A stretch of 64,000 nt of DNA from Bolinopsis microptera (Eukaryota > Ctenophora > Tentaculata > Lobata > Bolinopsidae). The notes beneath the pieces were generated by a model. The model did no database searches. It saw only the letters and a program-made list of their open reading frames with translations, and was not told where the DNA came from. The position numbers and the translations under genes are program-made. Shown here piece by piece: positions 35,425-45,337 of this stretch (position 1 is the first letter of the stretch; each line of letters opens with the position of its first letter). The DNA lies in the NCBI RefSeq assembly GCF_026151205.1, contig NC_087078.1:19011765-19075764 (forward strand). The letters are read 5' to 3'.

Positions 35425-36091
35425 ATGTTCAAGAATGTAATATTTATATCTATAAACGCATAAGAATTTTTAGCACGTTCCTGCTAAATGTTCGACTAGA
35501 AAAGAAGTCGACTAGAAAAGTAGTCATAGATTCTTAGGAATCAGTGAGAATTTCTAGGAATTAGTGAGCACATTTGCCGCGCATTTTTTGTGCGCATCTT
35601 TGTCACAAGAATAAACACAAATCTAGCTAGATCTTACATAATATGCGCCCTGAGAGTGACTAAATTTAAATTAATTTGAATATTTTGTTGTTGACAAAAA
35701 TCAGTCAATGGCTATGGATATTATGACTAGAATTTAAATTCTTAAATTCCTCACTTTAGCCATCGGGGAAAGAGGGAGCTGCAAAAAATTTATTATCAAA
35801 ATTTATAAAGCCACTAATTATAAAACCACCAAATCAATACTGCAGTAGTCAGCCAATCCCTTTAAAAGATACAACTTCAACAACAGATCTACCTTGTGAT
35901 GCCAATGGATTTCCAACAATAATAATAATAACAATAATTGAAACATTTAGATTATAGTGGCATAACAATTTAAAATGCACAGGTGTGTCACAAAAACAAG
36001 TCAGGATACAAGAAAAAATGAAAAGCAATCTACATTTCGATTCCAAACCATGGAAAAATTGTAAAGACTTGATACACTAAATAACAAGATA

Positions 36092-36292
36092 CAGTAAAAC
36101 CTGATTTACCGCGCCCCGATTTATCGCAAACCCTGATTTACTGTCGCCATCTCCTTCCTCCAATTAGGCTTAACATGCTTAGTGTAAACAAACAAAACCC
36201 TGATTTAACACAAACCCTGATTTAACACAAACCCTGATTTACCGTGGATGTTTCCTTTCGCCCAAACTCCGCAGTAAATCGGGGTTTTACTG
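36092..36292. mobile_element. Pogo/Tigger-like MITE
   Basis: The left end TACAGTAAAACCTGATTTAC and right end GTAAATCGGGGTTTTACTGTA-type inverse form TIRs beginning CAGTAAAACC, flanked by TA on both sides. TA duplication plus CAGT ends is characteristic of the pogo branch of Tc1/mariner. The interior repeats AAACCCTGATTTA several times. No transposase. Confidence 0.75.
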
Positions 36293-36735
36293 TAAAGGGT
36301 ATGCACTTACCAGTAGAAACATTGAAAATATGTTTAGATTAATAATTGATATCATAAGCACGTTTGAAAAGAAACATTTTCAGATACTTTTTAAAAGAGT
36401 CAAATACATGAAATTCTTAATTTCAAGAGGAATATAAATAAGCATTGCAGTAGTCCAATTTGCAGACGATGATGCTATTAACAATAAGCTTGAGCTGAGC
36501 TTTACTAAAGAGACTATCCTTTTCAATAGCTGCCAGAAACGGTATAATTAAGTTACTACTTTCCATATAGATATCATTTAACATATTATAGTACAAACAT
36601 GACATGGGATAAAGTTGGATACTTTTATTATGCTTGCTGAAAGCTGAACTTCAGAGTTTAATATAATCAATAATATTTGGTGATTTAAACTTAATCATTC
36701 GGCTGAGTCTTCCAAGGAGACAATACACAAATATG

Positions 36736-36808
36736 TAACTTCACAAAGATCCAGGTCCTTCTGCTCAGAAGCCAGATGCTCTGATCACTCTGCAACCTAG
36801 CCACTAGA
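36736..36808 (-). mobile_element. tRNA-derived SINE-like fragment
   Basis: On the minus strand the order TGGCTAGGTTGCAGAG, GATCAGAGCATCTGGCTTC, GGACCTGGATC resembles tRNA D-arm, anticodon-arm and T-arm segments with A- and B-box-like motifs. The arms are degenerate. Probably part of an old SINE. Confidence 0.45.
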
Positions 36809-37001
36809 TGAAGGGTCTGCTTGACCTTTGTGTTACATACTTTGAAATAAATAACAATTTAGGAATGCCTCTACAGCTACGGATCATTTAACAAAACATC
36901 AATGACAATGTGTGAAATGGTCATATTTCCTAATAGTCAGACTTGACTACATTAATAATGGATTTGATAGTAAATAATAAGGTGCTTCGTGATAGGATAA
37001 T

Positions 37002-37195
37002 GGTTGTAGGTTTATAACCTACCAGGACGCGCGCCGAGTTGGACTCGTCGACGGTCCTGATATATGGAACAAATATTTTACGAGTATCACCCGTTAAGGT
37101 TAACGGGTGATACTCGTAAAATATCTGTTCCATATATTGGGACCGTCGACGAGTCCAACTCGGCGCGCGTTCTGGTAGGTTGTAAACCTACAACC
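37002..37195. mobile_element. Large palindromic (foldback) element
   Basis: Two arms of about 95 bp around a 2-nt centre at 37098-37099. Both arms carry GTAGGTT, the GC-rich GGACTCGTCGACGGTCC block and CGAGTATCACCCGTTAA. The arms differ at only a few positions. Related single arms recur near 38135-38195, 38310-38375, 38430-38510 and 39413-39520. The flanks repeat GGATAATGG. Foldback DNA transposon or collapsed SINE dimer; not assigned. Confidence 0.8.
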
Positions 37196-38129
37196 GTTAA
37201 GGATAATGGGTATGATTCGGCATTTTTTACTGTATGTATCGTGACTATTCCACTAAGTAAAACAAAATTTAAGTAAAGCCCGCCTCCCGGCGCGCCCGCA
37301 GTGGCGCGAAAGCACATGGTTAATGGTTAGGTGAAAGCGAGTTCACATCGCCTTCGGCGGTAGCTAGGGCGCTATTGCAAGTGAGAGGGCTCTGGTTAGA
37401 GAAAACAAGCGAGTATTCATTAAAACTCTCCTACTATTGTGTATTGAAAATTGTAGAACTAATCTTTTAAGCTGACCACTAAAGAAATGTACGTTTGCCC
37501 ATTGTTAATGGACTAACCCGGCGCGCACTACTTCAAAGAAATTTAAATGAGTATGGCATATGGAGTATCATCCGTCAAAAAGTACGCGTACGGTAAACAA
37601 TTATTAATTGTTTTATTTATCGTGATCGTACTATTTTTTAAAAGAGCGCGCTATATCTCCACCGAAAGCACATTTAATTTGATATGTATAAAATATGTTT
37701 ATAAATTGCTTGATTCTCCACAATAATGGCAAAATGCATGCACTGTTGCATGAGCCACGCCGAGCTGCGAAGGATTGATATGTGAATCAATAAAATGGCG
37801 TGCTCCGATACGGATAACCAAAATCGAACAAGAAATTATTTACAATCACTTTCGAAACACATCGACAAAAGCTACATACACTTTAAATATATTGTGTTTT
37901 TACGGACAAATTAAAGAATAGCTCTTTTGATCATTTCATTATCTTTCAAAAGTATTCCAAATAATTTGTATGAATGCATATTAAAGTTGTAGTCGAGTCA
38001 ATAATTTAATATTTACCAAGACACCCGCTATAATTTTAGCGCGATGCACTACTGGGCCGCGCGTGCATCCAATAATGCTTCTCGCAACCACAGATCTTAA
38101 TTTTATGCAGATCGGCGAGATGCGAAGGA

Positions 38130-39520
38130 TTGACATCGTGTTAACGGGTGATAAGCTCGTAAAATATTTGTTCCATATATTTTGACCATTGTTAATGATC
38201 TGGCCCGGCGCGCGCTACTTCGTAGCACTTGCCGTCGGGCCATTATAACATAACATTTCGAGAAGAAAGCGGCGCGCGCTACTTCGAAGAAATTTAGACG
38301 AGTAACATCCGTTAACATATATTAGGACCATCGACGAGTCCAACTCGGCGCGCGTCCCGGTAGGTTGTAAACCTACAAACATCGTGAATCAACCGCTATA
38401 AGTATAATTATCCCTTGTACGTTTATAACTTACCGAAACGCGCGCTGGAGTTGCCGAGTTGGACTCGTTGACGGTTTGGAACAAATATTTGACGACTATC
38501 ATCCGTTAACCAGGAGAAACATTGTTGATTGTATTTAATTGACGATGTCAATTCATCGCAGCTCGGCGAGGCACAGTAGCGCATCTCGCCGATCTAGCGC
38601 ATCTCGCCGATCTAGCGGTCGTTGCGAGAAGCATAAAATTGAGTGCGCGGCGCGGCACAGTAACGTATCGCGCTACAGCATTGTACTTGTAGCGCGATGC
38701 ACTAGCTAATTGACTGGCCCACGCCGTGCACAGTGCATGTGCATCCAATACCAAATAATGCTTCTCGCAACCATCTTCGCTAGATCGGCGAGATGCACCA
38801 CTTGGCGGATGATGATTAATCACTCTACACTCGACTGTCACGTGACTTTTTCTACTCGTTCTCTAGCTGGTCCTGAACGACTATTCGAAACCCTAACCCT
38901 CTTATCTGATCCCAACCCTAACCCTAACCCAATCCTTAATAAAAGCATATGCTGAAACCCTAACCCTAACGAGAAATTGGACTAACTTCCTTATACGGTC
39001 ATATCACGTGATCGAGACAGTTTTTCGCCAATATCTCGTCAGGGGAGCATTTTAACCCTATGTCATAGGGGGTGATTCGGAATCAGCGTCCGAAAATACA
39101 TCGATTGAAGTTGGTTTCAACTGTCGGGGGCCCTTTTAGAACAATCTCGAAGATCGACTGTAGAGTGATTTAGCACGCTCGCCACTTGGCCTGATCGCCG
39201 AGCTGTGAAGGATTGACATCGTGAATCAAGGAGAAAGACTAAAATGGGTCCACCTAGCTCAGTCTATTTATTGGCTAGGGTTAGGTTATGTTTAAGATTA
39301 GGAAACCAAAGTAACGGGTGTTATTTGAAGTGGGATAGATTGACATGGCTCGTTATGCATGATGACGCGTTACCTAAAACGCGAAGACCTATAAGTATAG
39401 TCATGTCAGGCGTTATCGGGTGATACTCGTAAAATATTTGTTTCAAATATTAGGACAGGACCGTCGACGAGTCCAACTCGGCGCGCGTCCTGATAGGTTC
39501 TGGTTATAAACCTACAATGT
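38130..39520. repeat. Dispersed arms of the palindrome family and nested GC-rich inverted repeats
   Basis: Copies of the 37-kb palindrome arms (GGACTCGTCGACG and its complement, plus ACTCGTAAAATATTTGTT) occur at 38.13, 38.31, 38.43 and 39.42 kb. Between them, 38580-38800 forms a second inverted repeat with CGCATCTCGCCGATCTAGCG on one side and its inverse on the other, plus TGCTTCTCGCAACC arms. Confidence 0.7.
38887..38970. repeat. Interstitial telomere-like repeats
   Basis: Short CCCTAA runs: two units near 38889, about three near 38914-38930 and two to three near 38957-38970, interrupted by unique sequence. A further pair is at about 53725-53736. These fit TTAGGG-type animal telomeres but are too short to be a terminus. 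Confidence 0.8.
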
Positions 39521-39826
39521 CAGGCGGAGTTTTGGATAAAGATATTTATACAGGGGGGATCAGTCAGTGTGCAAACGTGAAACGTTGGGTCTTATATTAA
39601 TATTGTAGGACTAAGAACCGGCAACTTTGTCGCTAAATTGCATTGGCTTAACGAATATCAAAAACTCCTTTTATGTTTTAGGTCATATTGAGTTTTTTAA
39701 ATAAATGAATTGATCGTTTAAATCTGTTTGATTAAACGTGCTGAAAACGAAAGTTAAAGCTTAATATAGCTATATTATATAATGAATGAATAGTAACTGC
39801 GAAGTCAGCAAACATTACTTCATAGT

Positions 39827-42800
39827 TCATACCGAACAACTATTGTCCATTTCTAACGGATCCTTAACAGTTAAAAAGTTACTAGTTTTCTTTCCCGGTA
39901 CTTGGGGTAATTCCCTCCGCAAGGATTTTATCTGATACTGATTTGGTATGAGACTACCATTCCCGTGGGTAGCGTTATTGTCAGCGCACAGCGGCAGATG
40001 ATTGTCTAAACAACTGTTAACCGATAAAGTACTTCGGGGAGACATTTGAGAGTCTGGTTCTCCCTCCTCCGTGATGGCCATCATTGGCACATTGAACATC
40101 ACCACACCCTGCCTCCTCACACAGGGGCTGTGAGTTTTACGCCGGAGTTTTGTTATAGCCGCCACGTGGACGTCCCACTTGCAGCCGGGGTACAAACAGA
40201 GTCTGTAGGTTTTGACGACCAGGAAGTAGAGGGTAGGGAGGAGGCAGCCCCCCAAACATATCCACGTGTTCGCAAACTCAGCTGCTGGGCGAGGAATGTA
40301 AACTGACCGGATTTTCAGCAACCCTGAACATTTTATTGTCTAGATCAGCAGTTTATTTTTTTTTCAATACGTGAATCAATCGCAATTGTAACGGTCAGTT
40401 ATAATACAACTTTTGATAGTTTAATGTATAGCGTCAGCGAGACTGATACAATTTATTGTATAAAAGTTAAAATACTGACCAACAACAAAAAACGGTAGGA
40501 TAGTAAGAAGAACAGCAATGATGGCTAAACAAGGCGTAATGTAGTTCCTGGTGATGGTCAGATCCTTAGCAAGACCGGATTGTTTCTTGAGAATAGTAGC
40601 GGTGAGCCGTCTGTGGTTCTCCTCTTTTACCAACAGAACGAAGTAAGTGATAGAGATTAGAATTATAGGTAGTATTAGAAACATCCCAAACGTCCTGTAG
40701 GGAGGAAATGAGTTGATCTTAAATTAGTAGAAAGCCGTGTAATCTTTACAGAGACAAAATGTAAATACACTGCTTTGCAATTTTCACTTCATCCTGACTC
40801 TATGTGAGGGCTTTGAGTATGATACATTCAAATATTCAAATGTACGTGTTTACCAGGTTTTACATATTGTGTAAATCAATGTAATGTTTACCTCGTCCTC
40901 AGTCGCGTTCAACAAGCAATTTGGACCAGCAAAAGGAGATTTGATTGAGTAAAAGTTAATCATATCGAATATTTTGGGTTTTTAGGATGCACTTACTTGA
41001 AAAACATTTTAGTGTCATAAAAGAGAAAAGTCTGGTAACAACCCCCACGGATAGGATCATACAGGTAGGGATGGTCCAGGTAGAGAATGGGATAAACCTG
41101 ACAAATGAACATGGTTACTATGGTAACATGGTTACTATGGTAACATGGTTACTATGGTAACATGGTTAAACAAGGGATAAATAACATGAAACCTCAAACA
41201 GCAACGCTGCGACCAGGGGGAGGGATCGGAGGAGCGATTACTTTACTTCGACAGCCACTCACTAAGAGAGCGTGACTGAGTGGGAACCATCAGAGTCAGT
41301 AGCTCACCATTAAACATTAATAATACATAGTGGGTCGCATTTGCAACATTTCCATTGCAATCTAGAATACCTTATAGTTTTAAGCTACGTTTGTGCAGAT
41401 TAAGGCGGGAAATTTTGATATCAACGTCTTGTGAGGTGTAGAAAATACTTGATTACATTTGCCTCATCGTATAATTTACTATTGTTAGACGGTGATTGAC
41501 GGTAACAAAAGTCATTTGTTTACAGAGGGTAACACACTCGACCGATTATTTGTGTATATAATATAACAATATAACAATATTACAATATTACAATTGTGTC
41601 TTATGATTGAGATTATGTAACATGGTGTCTAAACAAAATTATAGTTACCCATCACCGATCAATACAAATCTGTATAATATTTATAACAATCTTTATCACT
41701 TAATTTCGAGCTTTATTTATTAAGTATTAAGTTGTCATCTACAGAGTAAAATATATCCATCATAGCACACCAACATGGAGGATTAATCATAGCACAATAA
41801 CCTGGGGATAGCACAGTTACCTGGGGGATAGCACAGTTACCTGGGGGATAGTACAGTTACCTGGGGGATAGCACAGTTACCTGGGGGATAGCACAGTTAC
41901 CTGGGGGATAGCACAGTTACCTGGAGGATAGCACAGTTACCTGGAGGATAGCACAGTTACCTGGGGGATAGCACAGTTACCTGGGGGATAGCACAGTTAC
42001 CTGGGGGATAGCACAGTTACCTGGAGGATAGCACAGTTACCTGGGGGATAGCACAGTTACCTGGGGGATAGCACAGTTACCTGGAGGATAGCACAGTTAC
42101 CTGAGGGATAGCACAGTTACCTGGGGGATAGCACAGTTACCTGGGGGATAGCACAGTTACCTGGAGGATAGCACAGTTACCTGGGGGATAGCACAGTTAC
42201 CTGGGGGATAGCACAATTACCTAGGGGATAGCACAGTTACCTGGGGGATAGCACAGATGATCCATATGTTTTGAGCTATTCGTTTGCTAACTGAGACAGA
42301 TATTGTGGTTCGTAGATCGCTGTATCTGAGAGAGTAAGGCATAAATAAAATTTAACTCGGTATAGACATATTGAGAATATTGTGATTATTATAAAGGATC
42401 AATAACTTTATTATCTCTACTCTGGGTTAAATGAAATCAGAGGAGGGGGGGGGGGGGGATGCAACGTCACTTAATGTCAATTAATGTCAATTAATGTCAA
42501 TTAATGTCAATTAATGTCAATGTCAGTTTTGCAAAATTTTGGAATACTGACATTAATTGACACGATATTTTTCGACCAGAGATTATGTAGTTCTACCATA
42601 TTTTTAGCACTTTAGAACGTTTATATCATCAATTTATTCACTACTATCACATATGGAAATGTGAAATGTGAAAAAAATTCAGATCATAAAACAATAAAAC
42701 TAAAATAATACGGTTTTCCGAAATTTATTTTTCTTAAATGGGCGTGGCCATCCAAGGGCGTGGTTCTAAACATAATCAGACTTAAACCCACATTAAACGA

Positions 42801-44421
42801 AATGCCTTCATGACATTTATATTTGAATAACGAATCTTAAACAGCTAACATTACTCCTTCATACTAAAAAAGCCGATTCTAGATATTTTACCTGTATAAG
42901 AAACCAATAAAATATGGGCGTGGCCGGTGGGGACCGAAGATGGAAGAGTTGGAAGCTGCAATTTTTTTTGGTGGTCTTTGAACCTAAGGATCAACAGATA
43001 AGAACATACTCATAATTATTCAAGGACATTTTGTTTTTTTGAACCGGTCTAACTTACATAGACGTGAATATCTTGAATATTTATCGAATAATGATAATCT
43101 CAAATTTCAAGACACATTAATGTCAATTAATGTCAATTAATGTCAATTAATGTCAATTAATGTCAATGTCAGTTTGGGGTTTTTATGGAATACTGACATT
43201 AATTGACGTTGCATCCCCCCAATCAGAGATCTTGGGTAAAAAATTAAAAATACTTTCAGATAATTTTGTAATGTGGAACAAAAAGGTTCCCAAAAAGAAT
43301 GAAGCTAACATAAACATGGCAGTTCTGCCCCCTCCCCCCAAAGTTCTGTTAAATCTACCTCACGATCACGATATCGAACATAAGAACCACAGCATGAACT
43401 ATGTAGACAGTGTAAAGGTATGTGCTGAGGAGCGCGCACCACCAACAAAAGAGCACTCCTAGTCCCCACCTCTTAGCCACCATGCTGTAGCTCATCACTG
43501 AAATGTAGCAGAATAACGTTAGATGAGATAATACGAAGATTTCATCCGATTTGTGGTGTTTTACGCCTATCCAACATATCCATTTTAAATGGGTGTCATT
43601 TTATAAGGAAGATTGGGGGATTACTTCATCACACGTGCAACGAGTTATTTAGTTATTTAGTTATATTAGCTGTCTCAGCTTCCCAGAAAGATCTGACATC
43701 CCAATAACACAGGGCGGTGTGTGACAGTTATTTGATTGGAATGTCTGGGATGCAGTGGCACTTTATAGCCGAATCAATCTGTAGATTCTATCTCTCTGCT
43801 ACGAATCAAATGAAAAGGAACAAGTTTGAGAATAAAAGTGTAAAATACTTACGTGGGAAAATAGTGAATCCAATAAAGAGCTGATTAAAAGCCAATGAAA
43901 CAAACATGACAAAAGTGAAGTTATCAACTTCTTTCCAGCGCTCGAAGATGGCAGATATTATCACGGAACCATTTGATATTATCGTGAATATCATCATGGC
44001 TAGGTACAGGATACAGAGAACTGAAGAGTTCGGTATTAGCTGGTAACTTTAATATCATCATGGCTAGGTACAGGATACAGAGAACTGAAGAGTTCGGTAT
44101 TAGCTGGTAACTTTAATATCATCATGGCTAGGTACAGGATACAGAGAACTGAAGAGTTCGGTATTAGCTGGTAACTTTAATATCATCATGGCTAGATACA
44201 GGATACAGAGAACTGAAGAGTTCGGTATTAGCTGGTAACTATGGTAACTGGTATCTGATGTAACTATCTGATCACAAGAACCTCGGTTTAAAACGCTGAA
44301 ATTGTCTCAATTAATTAGAAATTTAAAAGTACTAACATATTGACACGAACAGTGAGCGGTCAACCTCCTGGTCGAGGCTGTCTGTCATGTTGGGGAAATT
44401 AGCGTCGAAAATAGTCGCCAT
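39827..44421 (-). CDS. Divergent class A G-protein-coupled receptor, 429 aa, seven exons
   Basis: Exons: 44421-44337, 44020-43853, 43497-43359, 42325-42241, 41097-40997, 40694-40480, 40323-39827. The phases fit throughout and the lengths sum to 430 codons. Short N-terminus with an N-glycosylation site at N11-M-T. TM1 is around LCILYLAMMIFTIISNGSVI, TM2 NFTFVMFVSLAFNQLF, TM3 ends FDIVIVRY, TM4 IAQNIWIICAIP, ECL2 carries GGCYQTFLFYD, TM5 MFLILPIILISITYFVLLV, TM6 NYITPCLAIIAVLLTILPFF and TM7 ANTWICLGGCLLPTLYFLVV. Key changes: Asp2.50 is Asn (FNQL), DRY is VRY (130-132), NPxxY is LPTLY (293-297) and the TM6 CWxP Trp is absent. The tail is about 130 aa and Ser/Pro rich. The ligand is unknown. Two of its splice sites are amplified into arrays. 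Its ATG is 141 bp from a divergent gene. Confidence 0.92.
41109..41166. repeat. (CATGGTTACTATGGTAA)n, 3-4 copies
   Basis: Short 18-bp tandem repeat about 12 bp upstream of the acceptor of the GPCR exon at 41097-40997. The acceptor itself is outside the unit. Confidence 0.85.
41798..42254 (-). repeat. 20-bp minisatellite, about 22 copies of a 5' splice site
   Basis: Units of exactly 20 bp. On the minus strand each reads TGTGCTATCCCCCAG|GTAAC, which is the last 15 nt of the GPCR exon 42325-42241 plus the first 5 nt of its intron. The genuine exon is continuous with the first unit at 42241. Variants change CCCCAG to CTCCAG or similar but keep AG|GT in almost every copy. Because each unit has both a pyrimidine-rich stretch ending in CAG and a GTAAC, it could act as donor and as acceptor. 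Confidence 0.95.
42443..43220. mobile_element. Non-autonomous DNA transposon with 8-bp target duplication (hAT-like)
   Basis: Flanked by AATCAGAG at 42435-42442 and 43221-43228. The inverted ends are G-run plus GATGCAACGTCA on the left and TGACGTTGCATCCCCCC on the right. Subterminal TTAATGTCAA tandem repeats and the block GGAATACTGACATTAATTGA occur at both ends. The interior is AT-rich with no ORF of note. An 8-bp duplication points to hAT-type transposition. It sits in the intron between the TM3 and TM4 exons of the GPCR. Confidence 0.85.
43987..44246 (-). repeat. 64-bp minisatellite, 4 copies of a 3' splice site plus exon start
   Basis: Four 64-bp units. On the minus strand each contains about 30 nt ending in the acceptor aactcttcag and then the first 34 nt of the GPCR TM1 exon (TTCTCTGTATCC...). 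The unit nearest 44020 continues into the real exon. The fourth unit has one G/A change. 64 is 1 mod 3. Confidence 0.95.
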
Positions 44422-44562
44422 CTCCGAATGTTCCGTTACTGCGCAGTGAGATAATGTACCATGAAGTAGCACGGAACAAGCCGTTGTTTACATTCTAATA
44501 GGTGAAAATATTCAGAAAATGTATGATATGTAGCTTATTTTAATGATATAAAATCAGCCAAA
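44422..44562. promoter_or_regulatory. Short divergent intergenic region
   Basis: Only 141 bp separates the GPCR start codon (44421, minus) from the start codon of the next ORF (44563, plus). If both genes are real they share a bidirectional promoter or one start is preceded by a spliced leader. An acceptor-like ctgcgcag lies 17 nt before the GPCR ATG and aaaatcag 5 nt before the other. No TATA box stands out. Confidence 0.4.
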
Positions 44563-45337
44563 ATGAACTGGATGAAACCTCTACAAAATAGAGAACCCTG
44601 GAGGAAAGCTGTATCTCTTGGATTGCGACTCTGCAGTATGGTTGACATAAAACACCGCTGCATACTTGGTAACGCTGCTTTCGAGAAGTACAACAAAGTA
44701 TGGGCTACTGGAACCCACATAGCCCTCATCACAAAGATAAAGTTGTATGAACTTATGAAGCATTTGTTACCCCTGCAACAGGGGTACACTACTGGAACCC
44801 GCATAGCCCTCATCACAAAGATAAAGTTGTATGAAGCATTTGTTACCCCTGCAACAGGGGTACACTACTGGAACCCACATAGCCCTCATCACAAAGATAA
44901 AGTTGTATGAAGCATTTGTTACCCCTGCAACAGGGGTACACTACTGGAACCCACATAGCCCTCATCACAAAGATAAAGTTGTATGAAGCATTTGTTACCC
45001 CTGCAACAGGGGTACACTACTGGAACCCACATAGCCCTCATCACAAAGATAAAGTTGTATGAAGCATTTGTTACCCCTGCAACAGGGGTACACTACTGGA
45101 ACCCACATAGCCCTCATCACAAAGATAAAGTTGTATGAAGCATTTGTTACCCCTGCAACAGGGGTACACTACTGGAACCCACATAGCCCTCATCACAAAG
45201 ATAAAGTTGTATGAAGCATTTGTTACCCCTGCAACAGAAGTACACTACTGGAACCCGCATAGCCCTCATCACAAAGATAAAGTTGTATGAAGCATTTGTT
45301 ACCCCTGCAACAGCTGGACGGCACCAGAATGTTTTGA
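44563..45337 (+). CDS. Short head-to-head gene of unknown function, two exons, about 52 aa
   Basis: The first exon 44563-44697 encodes 45 residues starting MNWMKPLQNREPWRKAVSLG, then LRLCSMVDIKHRCILGNAAF and EKYNK. A donor (AAA|gtatgg) follows. The last acceptor of the downstream array (ctgcaacag) joins at phase 0 to 45314-45337, which encodes LDGTRMF and a stop. I do not recognise the protein. Reading straight through the donor would give a 115-aa product made mostly of translated repeat, which is less plausible. The gene may extend into exons I did not detect. Confidence 0.5.
44699..45313 (+). repeat. 76-bp minisatellite, about 8 copies of a mini-intron
   Basis: Each 76-bp unit begins near a donor-like GTAC/GTATGG next to CTACTGGAACCC and ends with the pyrimidine-rich acceptor gttacccctgcaacag. 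The first unit directly follows exon 1 of the 44563 gene and carries a 5-bp insertion; the last acceptor abuts the second exon. Copies are almost identical, with one acceptor-flank variant (ACAGAAG near 45236). Confidence 0.9.

Larger units (their letters stand above)
34955..39826. other. Gene-free, repeat-rich interval
   Basis: Between the phospholipase stop and the GPCR stop I find no coding exon. The interval holds SINE-like tRNA fragments, a pogo-type MITE, a large palindrome with several relatives, GC-rich foldbacks near 38.55-38.82 kb and telomere-like repeats. Reading frames around 37-38.8 kb are artefacts of the palindromes. Confidence 0.7.

Noticed and set aside
37110-37175. Hammerhead ribozyme core suggested by GACGAGTCC next to paired arms
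   Set aside because: The required CUGANGA and GAAA core elements are not both present; the arms pair as a simple palindrome.
36930-37317. Mirror-image plus- and minus-strand ORFs beginning MEQIFYEYHPL
   Set aside because: Identical frames in both arms of a palindrome; an artefact of the inverted repeat.
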